Shown here piece after piece: positions 29,356 through 38,527 of a DNA stretch of 64,000 nt; within the stretch, counting starts at the first letter, position 1, and each line of letters starts with the position of its first letter. Under the pieces are notes generated by a model. The model was not told the origin of the DNA and made no database searches. It worked only from the letters and a program-made list of their open reading frames with translations. Source of the stretch: Sphingobacterium tabacisoli (GTDB lineage: Bacteria > Bacteroidota > Bacteroidia > Sphingobacteriales > Sphingobacteriaceae); assembly GCF_017908035.1 (NCBI RefSeq), contig NZ_JAEQMU010000002.1:620001-684000 (forward strand). Direction: 5' to 3'. Made by a program: the position numbers and the translations under genes.

Positions 29356-30575
29356 TCCTCTAGATCCGAATGTACCCAATAATCACTTAAATACCCGACC
29401 TCCTCTGTATACAGCCGTGCTTTCTCTTGTTCCTCTTGAGTCAGCCTGCGCACCTGGGTGCCCGTCTCTCTCGTATAGGATACAATCTGTATACGGTTCA
29501 GTTCATTGGGCTCGATATGATCCAATGTGAGCGGGGAGTGAGTCGAGAGGATAATCTGATTGGTGTCTGATTTTTCCAGTAAAAATTGCATCAATAGATA
29601 GAATTGATGTGGGTGTATGCCGAGCTCAGGCTCTTCCAATAGCACGATTCCCTCATCGAGACCCTGTACTTGAGCAATGATATAAAAGAGCCGCTTTGTA
29701 CCATCCGATAGATGGCTCCAAGGATACCAGCCACCATTGACATAGAACTCTAACCGGATGTTATCAATAGTGAACTGCACTCCATCTTGATAGATATTGA
29801 TATTCGGATTGAATCGGACACTTTCTATCGGTGTGTATTTTCCAAGCGCCTCGATAAGCTCTTCGCTGAATACCAATTTTGATTTAATAAGTTCTACAGT
29901 TAATCTTTCCTCCACCCTTTGTAAAGACTCGTCGCCATCATCATCATAAATGTCGAGTAGTGTTTGTTCTAGTCTAAAAAATAAATCATCGATAAAGTCA
30001 AGACTAGAGGCATGGTGTAGCATGTACAAGTCAAAATCGAGTACAATCTTTCCTGACGTATTAAAGTATTCTGACGTATTCGGAATATTATATTCAAGTA
30101 AAATACAATCAGGGAAGCTTAAAGAATGATCTCTCAAAACGTAATTATATAATCTGTTCCGAGTGGATAACACATTTACGACTTCTTTTGTCTTGCTATT
30201 TGTTCTTTTTCTAGTAATAGGGGAGAGCTCTCTTCTATTTAGTTTATAAGTCCGTTTAAAGTAGAATTTTTTGGTGGGATCTAATTCGAAGTCTTCTTCA
30301 TCAACATTCTTACGTATGTAATCAACTTCAAATAGGTCTTGCTTATCTATAACCTGCAATTCAAGTGAAAGATGTTTTAACATGGCATCATCCGGCAAGC
30401 CGTTAAAGCGCATTCCTTCTTTTAGTATACGCAGCAGATTGGACTTTCCAGACCCATTTTTACCGATCAGAATGTTAAGTCCTTTTTCAAAACTAACATT
30501 CAGGTTACTTATAGATCTGAAACCTTCTATATTCGCCTGTTTCAGATAAAGACTCGAAGAGGTATTATTCGCCAT
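29352..30575 (-). CDS. OLD-like AAA/ABC-type ATPase, candidate defence protein
   Basis: 407 residues from ATG 30575 (an in-frame TTG lies 6 bases earlier). The order of motifs is that of SMC/OLD-type ATPases: Walker A GKNGSGKS at 38-45, a long middle insert (about 60-250, charged), a signature-like SDGTKRLF near 290, Walker B IVLLEEPELG near 310, and the switch His in LSTHSP near 346. Such stand-alone ATPases work with TOPRIM or other effector subunits in anti-phage systems. Here the effector gene overlaps its stop codon by four bases, so the two are translated together. Confidence 0.88.
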   Translation of the reverse strand: MANNTSSSLYLKQANIEGFRSISNLNVSFEKGLNILIGKNGSGKSNLLRILKEGMRFNGLPDDAMLKHLSLELQVIDKQDLFEVDYIRKNVDEEDFELDPTKKFYFKRTYKLNRRELSPITRKRTNSKTKEVVNVLSTRNRLYNYVLRDHSLSFPDCILLEYNIPNTSEYFNTSGKIVLDFDLYMLHHASSLDFIDDLFFRLEQTLLDIYDDDGDESLQRVEERLTVELIKSKLVFSEELIEALGKYTPIESVRFNPNINIYQDGVQFTIDNIRLEFYVNGGWYPWSHLSDGTKRLFYIIAQVQGLDEGIVLLEEPELGIHPHQFYLLMQFLLEKSDTNQIILSTHSPLTLDHIEPNELNRIQIVSYTRETGTQVRRLTQEEQEKARLYTEEVGYLSDYWVHSDLEE

Positions 30576-30666
30576 ATACAAACCTACATAAATTCGTCTT
30601 TACAGGCAATACAATTGGAGGAAATATAAAAGTGAATTTTGGGACTCTCGTTATCCGCTTATGTTT

Positions 30667-30893
30667 TCAGTTTATTTTCGCTAGATACAAAAACGGATAT
30701 GCTAGCTGTAATGCCTTTTCATGCATATATACAATCTTTTTATAAAGACAATCAATTTTTACATCAAACTTTTTAAAATAGCTAGTTGGCCATCTCATTA
30801 GATGTGATTCTGCAAGTGCGATTTTACTTTTGATATAGAGCAGATCTATGTTTCCCCAGAAGCATTTTACTCGCTCTTTTCTCTTCCGTAATA
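30667..30893 (-). pseudogene. Decayed gene remnant
   Basis: An open minus-strand frame of about 75 codons with protein-like composition (for example LMRWPTSYFKKFDVKID) that ends at TGA 30667-30669 but has no start codon near its 5' end. Upstream the frame meets a stop. It reads like the tail of a lost gene. No family recognised. Confidence 0.35.
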
Positions 30894-30987
30894 AGTTGAG
30901 ACAGCTACTTGTTATTTAAATGTCTTCAAAAATATGATTTAGTTACGTTTTGGGAATGAAGAAAATCGTAATGTTGCTAGTTTAGAT

Positions 30988-31218
30988 GCTCATCGAGCGA
31001 GTAGAAGATTTTATGCTCTTCAATCCAATTGTCCATAAAATCCCTGTGGTACTTGACCTTAAAGTCGGTAATCTGATCGGGTTGGATTTCGAGCTCTTGA
31101 AATATGTCAAGTTCGAATTTGGATTCATTAATGCCGATACCCGTATAGTCTAAAATATAATTATTAGATCGAAGGTAATTATGGCCTTCCGGGATGTACT
31201 TGAGCTTATATTTCTATC
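30988..31218 (-). pseudogene. Partial second copy of the transglutaminase-like region
   Basis: About 230 bases are close to identical (a mismatch roughly every ten bases) to 4660-4890, which encode residues about 317-395 of the chimeric ORF. The copy covers the same boundaries, from the ctcatcgag box to agcttatattt, and carries base changes that would alter the protein. No flanking part of the gene is present. It is a stranded remnant of a second copy of that gene. Confidence 0.8.
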
Positions 31219-31321
31219 ATTCAGAATGTTGTATTTCTTTTTGTTTTTTTAATTTTACTAATTATTTTAGTTTTATGGTTTTGTATGTGTATTTTTATGT
31301 CATTAACCAATAGAGAGAATT

Positions 31322-32251
31322 ATGAATACAGGACAACGGTTAAAACCGGCTAAGAAGAACGATGAACTTCTGAAAGCGATCTTCGAGGACAATTTTCCTG
31401 ATTTTTTACGTTTTATGTATGCAGAAGCAGAGGATATCTTCGATCTAGATCGAGGATTGACCTTTATGGACAAAGAGCTGTTAGAAATTATTCCAGACCG
31501 CGATCGTAAGAAAGGTAAGCGTATCGCTGATCTTTTGGTGAAAGTATTCTTGAAGGACGGCCGAGAGAAATGGATCTTGGTCCATACCGAGATCGAGGGC
31601 GGTAGCGACGATGGATTCTCGCACCGTATATTTGAGTACCACTACCGTATACTAGATCGATATCGGATGCCAGTAGAGACTATCGTTGTTTTTACTGGTA
31701 GTCGTAGCCAGCGGCGGTTCGACGAATATCGGTACAAAGTATTCCGCACTTCGTTTGAGTTCCGCTACCTAAGCTATCAGATATTCGATCATCAGGAGCG
31801 CGAGTTGCTTGCTATGGACAATATATTTGCGTATATTGTACTGGCCTGTCAGAAAGCTTTGGATGAAAACAAGCTGCCTGAAGAGGAACTGGCCGAAGAG
31901 CGTAGTACAATAGCTCGAGCGCTTATCGAGACAAATAAGTATAGTAAAGATCGTATAATGAGCTTTTTAGTGTTCTTAAAGAGTTTTCTTTTTATACGAG
32001 ATAAACAAATAAATAGTAACTTTGACAAATACATTTATCAAGTGACAGGAGGCACAATCGAAATGGGTGTAATAGAAACAATCAAAAGACAAGAAAGAGA
32101 AAAGGGGAAGCTTGAAGAACGTGCGAAAGCTGAAACAGAGAAATTAATAGAGAAACGTGCAATAGCTTTAGAATTCAAAAGAATGGGATTACCACTAGCT
32201 GATATTGCTAAGGGTACCGGACTTACTGTTGAAGAGATCGAAAAGCTTTAG
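31322..32251 (+). CDS. Rpn-family recombination-promoting nuclease / PD-(D/E)XK transposase-like protein
   Basis: 309 residues. The N-terminal 200 residues carry the Rpn/PDDEXK pattern: a start LKAIFEDNFPDFLRFMY, an Asp in KRIADLLVKV, then VHTEIEGG with the Glu-x-Glu pair in place of the E-x-K, and a helix EYHYRILDRY. A charged coiled coil follows (about 250-295), and the last 25 residues are a small helix-turn-helix-like unit (GLPLADIAKGTGLTVEEIEKL). These nucleases promote recombination and are often mobile. Good RBS-like sequence is present (taatagagag before ATG). A terminator follows. Confidence 0.85.
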   Translation: MNTGQRLKPAKKNDELLKAIFEDNFPDFLRFMYAEAEDIFDLDRGLTFMDKELLEIIPDRDRKKGKRIADLLVKVFLKDGREKWILVHTEIEGGSDDGFSHRIFEYHYRILDRYRMPVETIVVFTGSRSQRRFDEYRYKVFRTSFEFRYLSYQIFDHQERELLAMDNIFAYIVLACQKALDENKLPEEELAEERSTIARALIETNKYSKDRIMSFLVFLKSFLFIRDKQINSNFDKYIYQVTGGTIEMGVIETIKRQEREKGKLEERAKAETEKLIEKRAIALEFKRMGLPLADIAKGTGLTVEEIEKL

Positions 32252-32281
32252 CTAGAATACATACGTATATAACAGATTAAG

Positions 32282-32319
32282 ATAGCCATCCGGTACGACT
32301 GGGTGGCTATTGCTTTTTT
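32282..32319 (+). terminator. Rho-independent terminator
   Basis: Ten-base-pair stem atagccatcc / gggtggctat (one G-U pair) with a nine-base loop and a six-T run. Ends the Rpn-type gene. Confidence 0.85.
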
Positions 32320-32434
32320 ATCATCTCCCGTTAGGGAGATGCGGGTTCTTGCTTATGTCTTGTATTATAAGGATTGAAATGTTATATTTATGTATTCATA
32401 AAAAGGCTCCGCGCCAGCGGGTTATAATTGGTAA

Positions 32435-32467
32435 AACATAGCCCTTGCAGTCTGCGAGGGCTATGTT
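32435..32467. repeat. Stable hairpin / inverted repeat
   Basis: Arms aacatagccct and agggctatgtt with a short inner extension (tgcag/ctgcg) form a long stem. A T-rich stretch follows on the plus strand (about 32480-32490), so it may be a second terminator between the Rpn gene and the minus-strand HTH gene. Confidence 0.5.
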
Positions 32468-32586
32468 GTAAAATGTTTGTTTTCTTTATAAGTGCGTAAT
32501 CTCTAGAGGGGGACTGTGCTTATTTGTAAAAAATTGATAGAAAGCTTGTTAAGTGCTTTAAGCATTGAATCGTCAGCTTGGGACAC

Positions 32587-33174
32587 TTACAATTTAATCG
32601 GCTTATCTGGATTGGTCCAATAAACATCCAGCATTCGTTTACCATATTTTCCACTATTTAGTATGATGGGCTTTTTATCTTTTAATAATATTCCTTTTGT
32701 AGCGGCATATCTAAGGGCTTTAGAAAGAGAATCGTCAACGAATGTTTTGTCATATTCTAATTCAACGAATTTTTCTATCTCATTTAAATATTTAGGAGTT
32801 TTTAAGAATTCTGTAAGCGCAAGTACGTCGCAAACAAATGCATCTATACTGCGATCTGTTTTCGTATTTAGAAAGTATTCGGGATTGGCTTTATAGTTTT
32901 TTCTAAATTCAACTATACTTTCACATTTCGAAATGCTGGCTGGAATTTCTGCATTGATATTCTTAATAGTAGCACCTTTAATTCCCGTTAATTTGCCAAT
33001 ATGTTCTGCTAATGCATCACTGAAATCTCTAGAAACATTTAGTATTCCGTAAATATGCGAAGCATCTCTATTAATAAAAACCGCGAAACCTGCTACAGTA
33101 AGATCTAAATGATTCATAATTTGTCTTAATCGAATAGCCATCTGTTGACTATAGGTGTTTGTTTGATTAGTCAT
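32587..33174 (-). CDS. Small XRE-like HTH protein
   Basis: 195 residues. The first 65 look like a lambda-repressor-type helix-turn-helix: a starting helix AIRLRQIMNHLDLTVAGFAVFI and recognition-helix region DASHIYGILNVSRDFS. The remainder is charged and helical, without a known domain. Probably a DNA-binding regulator, possibly of the neighbouring mobile-type genes. It is divergent from the structured RNA/SusC region; the 130-base AT-rich gap holds a promoter box for the other direction. Confidence 0.6.
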   Translation of the reverse strand: MTNQTNTYSQQMAIRLRQIMNHLDLTVAGFAVFINRDASHIYGILNVSRDFSDALAEHIGKLTGIKGATIKNINAEIPASISKCESIVEFRKNYKANPEYFLNTKTDRSIDAFVCDVLALTEFLKTPKYLNEIEKFVELEYDKTFVDDSLSKALRYAATKGILLKDKKPIILNSGKYGKRMLDVYWTNPDKPIKL

Positions 33175-33243
33175 CTAACAAATACCGAATTTATTTTACG
33201 CTAATAATTATCATTAATTTACTTTTATTGTAAAATTTATTAT

Positions 33244-33251
33244 TACCTTTG
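33244..33251 (+). promoter_or_regulatory. Bacteroidota -7 promoter box (TACCTTTG)
   Basis: Exact match to the TAnnTTTG -7 element, pointing at the structured RNA. Upstream A/T-rich sequence offers TTG at 33228-33230 (spacer 13, shorter than usual) or TTTA at 33218-33221. The -33 box is therefore weak. Expected start of transcription is near 33258. Confidence 0.5.
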
Positions 33252-33311
33252 TTTATCATAGTTAATTGCTGTGCAATTATTTATGTATTTAGTGCAAATT
33301 ATAAGTCTCGG

Positions 33312-33474
33312 TTCCTTAGTCTCACAATACAATCAAACCCGAGGGCGATAGGTTGCACCCATATGCCTTTATTTTCTATATTCGCTATAGTTAAAGGCGT
33401 GGGTACTATCGTTTGACGCTGAGTTTGATGGCGTGAGACCCAAGGAATAAAGCTAGATAGTAACCCACGTTTTT
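33312..33474 (+). ncRNA. Long structured RNA with alternative terminator, candidate leader or sRNA
   Basis: Nested helices make one long hairpin: 33312-33325 with 33433-33447 (13 pairs), 33332-33338 with 33423-33429, 33345-33351 with 33406-33412, accc 33357-33360 with gggt 33401-33404, 33365-33371 with 33392-33398, and an apical stem ctata/tatag. The 3' strand 33399-33410 can instead pair with 33456-33468 to make a 12-pair stem followed by five T (33470-33474). The two folds exclude each other, as in an attenuator. No known RNA family recognised. Confidence 0.6.
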
Positions 33475-33718
33475 ACTTTCTTAACGAGACTTGCCGTGAA
33501 TAAACTAGGTAAGTTATGAGCTTAAAACAGTTAAAAAACAAAATCAAAGAACCTCCATAATACCCCTGGAGTAAAAGTCATGATTCATGACTTAAATCGA
33601 AGTATTTGCCAGTTATTAAACCGACAAAACCCAATTATAAAACGCCAAGGTATCTACTCGATTTCATTCAATTAATTTTTTATTTAAACAGTGTGGCCTC
33701 GCGCGGGGCAAGGAGTTA
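33475..33718 (+). other. Leader region with two tiny ORFs
   Basis: No gene is certain. Two small frames lie in series behind the structured RNA: 33516-33560 (14 codons, MSLKQLKNKIKEPP) and 33580-33675 (31 codons, basic, ending in SISFN). Both start with ATG and sit in the 5' region of the SusC gene, so they could be leader peptides or chance. Confidence 0.3.
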
Positions 33719-33755
33719 GATTTCTCTGTTCCGCTTCGCTCCAATCGAAATGACG
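33719..33755 (+). repeat. Dispersed genomic repeat unit (copy 1)
   Basis: A sequence of the type gatttctctgttccgcttcg...tcgaaatgacg, a form I know as common interspersed repeats in Sphingobacteriaceae genomes. A related unit lies 110 bases downstream. It lies directly in front of the SusC start region. Confidence 0.45.
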
Positions 33756-33786
33756 ATTGGACAGGTTACAAAAAATAAACTTAAAA

Positions 33787-36700
33787 ATGAGAGATTTTTT
33801 AGGGGTGGGAGAGAACTGCCCAAAGTGGCAGGGCTATGTCCGCTCGAAAATGCAAAATAAAGATAGATTGCTTCACTTCGTTCGCAATGACGAGGGGAAA
33901 GTGAAGCATTCTGCTAATAGCCTATGGCCTAAAGCATTTTTAATAATATTCTGTGTGTTGTTTAGTAACCTTTTGGTTTCTCCTGCCTACGGGCAGGAGG
34001 CCAAAGGCCTAACTCAGACGGTAGTCAGAGGTGTGGTATCATCTATTGTAGATGGAAAGCCGATCGAAGGGGCTTCGGTCTCTGTAGAGAAGAAGCATGC
34101 ACGTACGGACAAGCAGGGGAGGTTTACCATAAGTGTAGATAAGCCTAAAGGGGTATTAACTATAAAACATATCGGATACAAAGAGAAACTAGTTGCCTAT
34201 GAGAATACGTCTACTACATTAAATATCACCCTACACACTGGTGAAAAACAGATCGAAGAAGTGGAAGTCGTATCTACCGGATACCAGAAGCTCCCCAAAG
34301 AACGAGCTACGGGGAGCTTTGAGTTTATCGATAACAAGCTCTTGAACCGTAAGGTATCCTTGAATTTTCTACAACGTTTAGAAGATGTTGTTCCTTCAGT
34401 ATCCACAATCAAGGTTTACGAAGATAGAAGGGGGAAGCTCCCTTTTACCAATATACGGGGACGAAGCACAATCAATTCGAACGTGTGGCCGCTTATTGTG
34501 TTGGACGGTGTACCATATCAGGGAGATTTTAACAATATCAACCCCAATGATATTGAGAATATCAGTATACTGAAAGATGCTGCCGCGTCTTCCATTTGGG
34601 GGGCGCAGTCTGGTAATGGCGTTATCGTGATCACTACAAAAAAAGCTGACTTTGAGAATCCTATACGGGTGTCCTTCAATAATAGTGTGACAGTGACAAA
34701 CAAGCCAAACCTATATTACTACCCACAAATGGGCACATCGGATTTTATCGATGTAGAAGCGATGTTATTTGAAAATGGTTATCATGATGGACGTTTATAT
34801 AACTTTCAGTACAATCTTTCACCCGTAGTTCAGCTCCTAAAGAAGAAAAGGGAGAATAAGATATCCGAATCAGACCTCAACACAGAGTTAGATCGCCTAC
34901 GTCGGATTGATTATCGGGATGAACTGTCAAAGTATATCTATAAAAGAGAGGTCAACCAACAGTACAATGTGCAGATCGAGGGAGGGAGTAAATCGTTGCA
35001 CAGCATATTTTCAGCAGGATATGATAAAGGGTCTAAAAATATCGTACAAACCAATAATAGCCGTGTTACAGCTCGAAGCCATACGGTATACCGACCTACG
35101 GACAATCTGAGTATAGGCCTAGGGGTACAGTATAGCGAGTACAATCGTAAGGAGCCTATGGTTCGGCTAGGTTATTTCAGTTTTGCAGGTGGTTTTGGGA
35201 ATTTCCCATATATGGAACTGGCCGATGTCAATGGTAATCCTCTTGTTGTAGATCTGATCGGACTTAATCCAGACTTTAGAGATACAGTAGCAGGTGGTCG
35301 TTTGTTGGATTGGAAGTATAGGCCATTGGCCGAGTTGGATCAGACATCTACCCAGAGCAGACTACGAGAGACAAATGTCAATCTAGACGCCCATTATAAT
35401 ATCACGCCATTCTTGCGAGCTTCTTTGCTATATAGTTATAGAAATGCCAATGAAGTAGTCGACAATTGGCGTGGGATGGGCAGTATAGCACAGCGCGAGG
35501 CAATCAATTATTACGCCGTATGGGATGCGCACTCGGTGAAATGGAATGTTCCTGTAGGAGATTATTTACAAAAGATAAACGCGACAAATGTATCACAGCA
35601 GGGAAGATTTCAATTAGAGTATAATGAAAACTGGCATGATCGGCACATTGTCGCCTTATTGGCAGGAGCAGAAATCAGACAACAGAAGCAAGGTTCGCAA
35701 GCACAAGAATTTTGGGGCTTCGACCCTGAAACATTATCCTTCCAGCCTGTTGATTACGTCAATGATTATCCCTACTTGAATGGAATATACGGCACAAGTA
35801 AGATATATGGTTATTTAGATTATACGGGCTTGCTCGACCGGTATACATCTTACTTTGCCAACGGATCGTATACTTTTGATAGTCGGTATATCATGAGTGC
35901 GAGCGTACGTAAAGATGCTTCTAATCTTTTTGGGGTCAAGACTAATGATAGGGGAAAGCCTTTCTGGTCTATCGGAGGAGCATGGATCGTATCCAAAGAA
36001 CGTTTTATGGAAGACGGTATATTCTCCCTCTTGAAATTGCGGGCTACCTATGGTCATAATGGTAATGTCGATAATAGTACCTCGGCATATCCTATTATAT
36101 ACAGGTCCTCTCAGCCACATCATATCACAGGGATGCCATATGCTAATGTACAGTCACCACCGAATCCTTCATTGCGCTGGGAGACCGTAGGTATGTTAAA
36201 TTTAGGATTGGATTTTCAGTTACTGGGTAATAGAGTAGGTGGCTCTATAGAGTATTATCAAAAGACCCCTAGAGATCTAATAGCAAATACACTGATAGAT
36301 CCCACCACTGGTTTTAGTAGTATGCGTATGAATAGTGCAGATTTACTAGGTAAAGGTATCGATGTATCCTTGCGTACACATAATATTAAAGGCAACTTGA
36401 TGGATTGGCGTACTGATCTAGTATTTGCCTATAGTCGTACCAAGGTGACTAAGTCCTATATAGCTAATCCTCGAGGTAATAATTTTCTGGCAGGAGCTTA
36501 TGGTTTGATGGCTACACCTGTAGAAGGGGCTGACCTGAATAGCGTGTATGCCTTCAGGTGGGCAGGGCTTGATCCACAGACGGGGATGCCTCGAGGCTAT
36601 CTGGATGGAGAAGTATCTACTGTTTATTCCAAAATATATAACGATACCAAAGTACAGGATATGGACAATCACGGGTCGTCCCTACCTGTGTACTTTGGTT

Positions 36701-37158
36701 CATTACGCAATTCATTCCGATATAAGACTATCGATCTGTCCTTTAATATCAGTTATCAATTGGGGCATAAATTTATGCGTACATCGATCAATTATTCACG
36801 ATTAATGGATGAGCGGGTCGGTCATAGTGATTTTGCCCGAAGATGGCAAAAACCGGGAGATGAAAAGTTTACCGATGTGCCAGTATTTAATTATCCTTCT
36901 GATTACTATGCAGATTATTTTTATGAGTATTCTTCTGCTTTGGTGGGGCCGGCAGATCAGATTAAATTGAGGGATATACAGATCGGTTATTCTCCGAAAA
37001 TCGCTGATCATTTCAAGGTGAAGGAACTCCGTTTATATAGCTATATGGCCAATATAGCTACCATTTGGCGGGCTAATAGAATGGGGATCGATCCAGAATA
37101 TGGGATGACAAATCCCGACCCCTTTTCATTTTCAATCGGTTTTAGTTTTAAACTTTAA
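33787..37158 (+). CDS. SusC-family TonB-dependent receptor (TlpA-linked locus)
   Basis: 1123 residues from ATG 33787, which has an A-rich lead-in typical of Bacteroidota; an in-frame TTG lies at 33757 and another ATG at 33850. Unusual long N-terminus: the hydrophobic signal (KAFLIIFCVLFSNLLVSPAYG) only starts near residue 48, and the preceding stretch DRLLHFVRNDE comes from a dispersed repeat. Then a carboxypeptidase-like domain (VVRGVVSSIVDGKPIEGASV), the plug with TGYQKLPKERATGSFE and DAAASSIWGAQSGNGVI, and the barrel, ending FSIGFSFKL. The operon continues with SusD and a TlpA protein. Ligand unknown; a peptide or protein is inferred from the TlpA partner. Confidence 0.9.
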   Translation: MRDFLGVGENCPKWQGYVRSKMQNKDRLLHFVRNDEGKVKHSANSLWPKAFLIIFCVLFSNLLVSPAYGQEAKGLTQTVVRGVVSSIVDGKPIEGASVSVEKKHARTDKQGRFTISVDKPKGVLTIKHIGYKEKLVAYENTSTTLNITLHTGEKQIEEVEVVSTGYQKLPKERATGSFEFIDNKLLNRKVSLNFLQRLEDVVPSVSTIKVYEDRRGKLPFTNIRGRSTINSNVWPLIVLDGVPYQGDFNNINPNDIENISILKDAAASSIWGAQSGNGVIVITTKKADFENPIRVSFNNSVTVTNKPNLYYYPQMGTSDFIDVEAMLFENGYHDGRLYNFQYNLSPVVQLLKKKRENKISESDLNTELDRLRRIDYRDELSKYIYKREVNQQYNVQIEGGSKSLHSIFSAGYDKGSKNIVQTNNSRVTARSHTVYRPTDNLSIGLGVQYSEYNRKEPMVRLGYFSFAGGFGNFPYMELADVNGNPLVVDLIGLNPDFRDTVAGGRLLDWKYRPLAELDQTSTQSRLRETNVNLDAHYNITPFLRASLLYSYRNANEVVDNWRGMGSIAQREAINYYAVWDAHSVKWNVPVGDYLQKINATNVSQQGRFQLEYNENWHDRHIVALLAGAEIRQQKQGSQAQEFWGFDPETLSFQPVDYVNDYPYLNGIYGTSKIYGYLDYTGLLDRYTSYFANGSYTFDSRYIMSASVRKDASNLFGVKTNDRGKPFWSIGGAWIVSKERFMEDGIFSLLKLRATYGHNGNVDNSTSAYPIIYRSSQPHHITGMPYANVQSPPNPSLRWETVGMLNLGLDFQLLGNRVGGSIEYYQKTPRDLIANTLIDPTTGFSSMRMNSADLLGKGIDVSLRTHNIKGNLMDWRTDLVFAYSRTKVTKSYIANPRGNNFLAGAYGLMATPVEGADLNSVYAFRWAGLDPQTGMPRGYLDGEVSTVYSKIYNDTKVQDMDNHGSSLPVYFGSLRNSFRYKTIDLSFNISYQLGHKFMRTSINYSRLMDERVGHSDFARRWQKPGDEKFTDVPVFNYPSDYYADYFYEYSSALVGPADQIKLRDIQIGYSPKIADHFKVKELRLYSYMANIATIWRANRMGIDPEYGMTNPDPFSFSIGFSFKL
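33865..33892 (+). repeat. Dispersed genomic repeat unit inside a coding region (copy 2)
   Basis: The unit agattgcttcacttcg followed by ttcgcaatgacg shares the layout of the 33719 copy (gatt-y-cttcg-aatgacg) and is translated in frame as part of the SusC N-terminus. Repeats of this type are usually intergenic. Confidence 0.5.
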
Positions 37159-37170
37159 TAAAGTAACAGC

Positions 37171-38526
37171 ATGAATGTTTTGAAATATATAGTAATAGGA
37201 GCCCTGCTATGCACAGCATGCAATGGTTTCTTAGAGATTAAGCCAGACAAGAAGATGTCTGTGCCACATACTCTGGAGGATTGTGAACTGTTATTGAATG
37301 ATTACAGTACGCTCAATACAGCTTATCCTTCAATGGGGATTATTGCAGGAGAGGATTATTACCTGACATCGGCCAATTGGAACAGTATATCAGTACTGGA
37401 TGACCGGAATGCGTATATCTGGTCTGATGAGCCCGCTCTCTTGGCTACGCCGTGGCAGGGTGCTTATAGAGTAGTGTATCTTACTAATCAGATTCTAAAC
37501 GTGTTAGATCAAATGCCTAACAGCCAAAAAGCTGGTGCTCGTTATAGCAATGCCTACGGCCATGCTTTGTTCCTTCGGGCATTTGCTTTTCAACAATTGG
37601 TAGAAATCTATGCGCTACCTTATCGGCCAAATACGGCTGATATAGATTTGGGGATGCCGATCCGGTTATCTCCTGATCTAGATGTAGTATCTAAGCGAGC
37701 AACACTCAAGGATACTTATGCACAGATCATTAGTGATTATAGCAGAGCAAAGAATCTACTTGCCACTGAACGGACGATAAAAGGTGGTACTTCAAAATCT
37801 GCGGCTTATGCCGGACTGGCCAGGACCTATTTGACGATGAAGGACTACGAAAAGGCCTTCAACTATGCGGATTCAGCATGGCGCATGCAGGCCGAGCTTC
37901 TGGATTATAACACGCTCAAAACCTCCGACAGCTATCCCTTAAGGCGATTCAATAAAGAGGTTCTGTTCTCCGCATTGAGTACACACTCCAATGCTTTTGG
38001 GAGACTTTATGTCCGGATGAATCCTGACCTGATAGCTAGCTATACGATAGGTGACCTGCGCAAAGCAATTTATTTCCAGCCCTATACGATGGAACCTACT
38101 GTGTATAGTTTTAAGGGATCTTATGATCAGGGAGCCACGCTATTTGTGGGATTGACCACAAGCGAGGTCTTATTGATCAGAGCAGAAGCTGCCGCGCGTA
38201 CTGGGCAAATAAACAAAGCTTTAACTGATATTAATCTTTTAAGGGCTAATCGTTGGAAGGGCAGGGACTATCCAGAGATAACTGAGCAGAATGCAGATAG
38301 GCTCCTTGATACGGTGCTGGCCGAACGAGCAAAGGAACTCGTGTTTCGAGGAAGACGCTGGTCAGACATCAAAAGACTGAGTGATGATCCAAATCGGTCT
38401 GTCGAGCTGAAGAGGACTATCGATGGCAAAGATTATATGGTGCCCGTAGGAAGTCTTAAATATGCACTGATGATTCCACATGTAGTGACACAGCAGAATC
38501 AAAATATTGAACAAAATAAGAGATAG
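37171..38526 (+). CDS. SusD-family lipoprotein (TlpA-linked locus)
   Basis: 451 residues; lipobox at LLCTACNG, then the SusD N-terminal LEIKPDKKMSVPHTLEDCELLLNDY, a TPR-like helix HALFLRAFAFQQLVEIYALPY and a late helix ELVFRGRRWSDIKRL. Pairs with the SusC 12 bases upstream. The TlpA gene starts 1 base after its stop codon, so the three are one transcript. The SusD branch with LEDCELLLNDY is the one I associate with TlpA-linked loci. Confidence 0.92.
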   Translation: MNVLKYIVIGALLCTACNGFLEIKPDKKMSVPHTLEDCELLLNDYSTLNTAYPSMGIIAGEDYYLTSANWNSISVLDDRNAYIWSDEPALLATPWQGAYRVVYLTNQILNVLDQMPNSQKAGARYSNAYGHALFLRAFAFQQLVEIYALPYRPNTADIDLGMPIRLSPDLDVVSKRATLKDTYAQIISDYSRAKNLLATERTIKGGTSKSAAYAGLARTYLTMKDYEKAFNYADSAWRMQAELLDYNTLKTSDSYPLRRFNKEVLFSALSTHSNAFGRLYVRMNPDLIASYTIGDLRKAIYFQPYTMEPTVYSFKGSYDQGATLFVGLTTSEVLLIRAEAAARTGQINKALTDINLLRANRWKGRDYPEITEQNADRLLDTVLAERAKELVFRGRRWSDIKRLSDDPNRSVELKRTIDGKDYMVPVGSLKYALMIPHVVTQQNQNIEQNKR

Positions 38527-38527
38527 T

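Noticed and set aside
33312..33447. Integron attC or transposon end
   Set aside because: No conserved core sites and no integrase or transposase nearby; competing terminator fold favours RNA.
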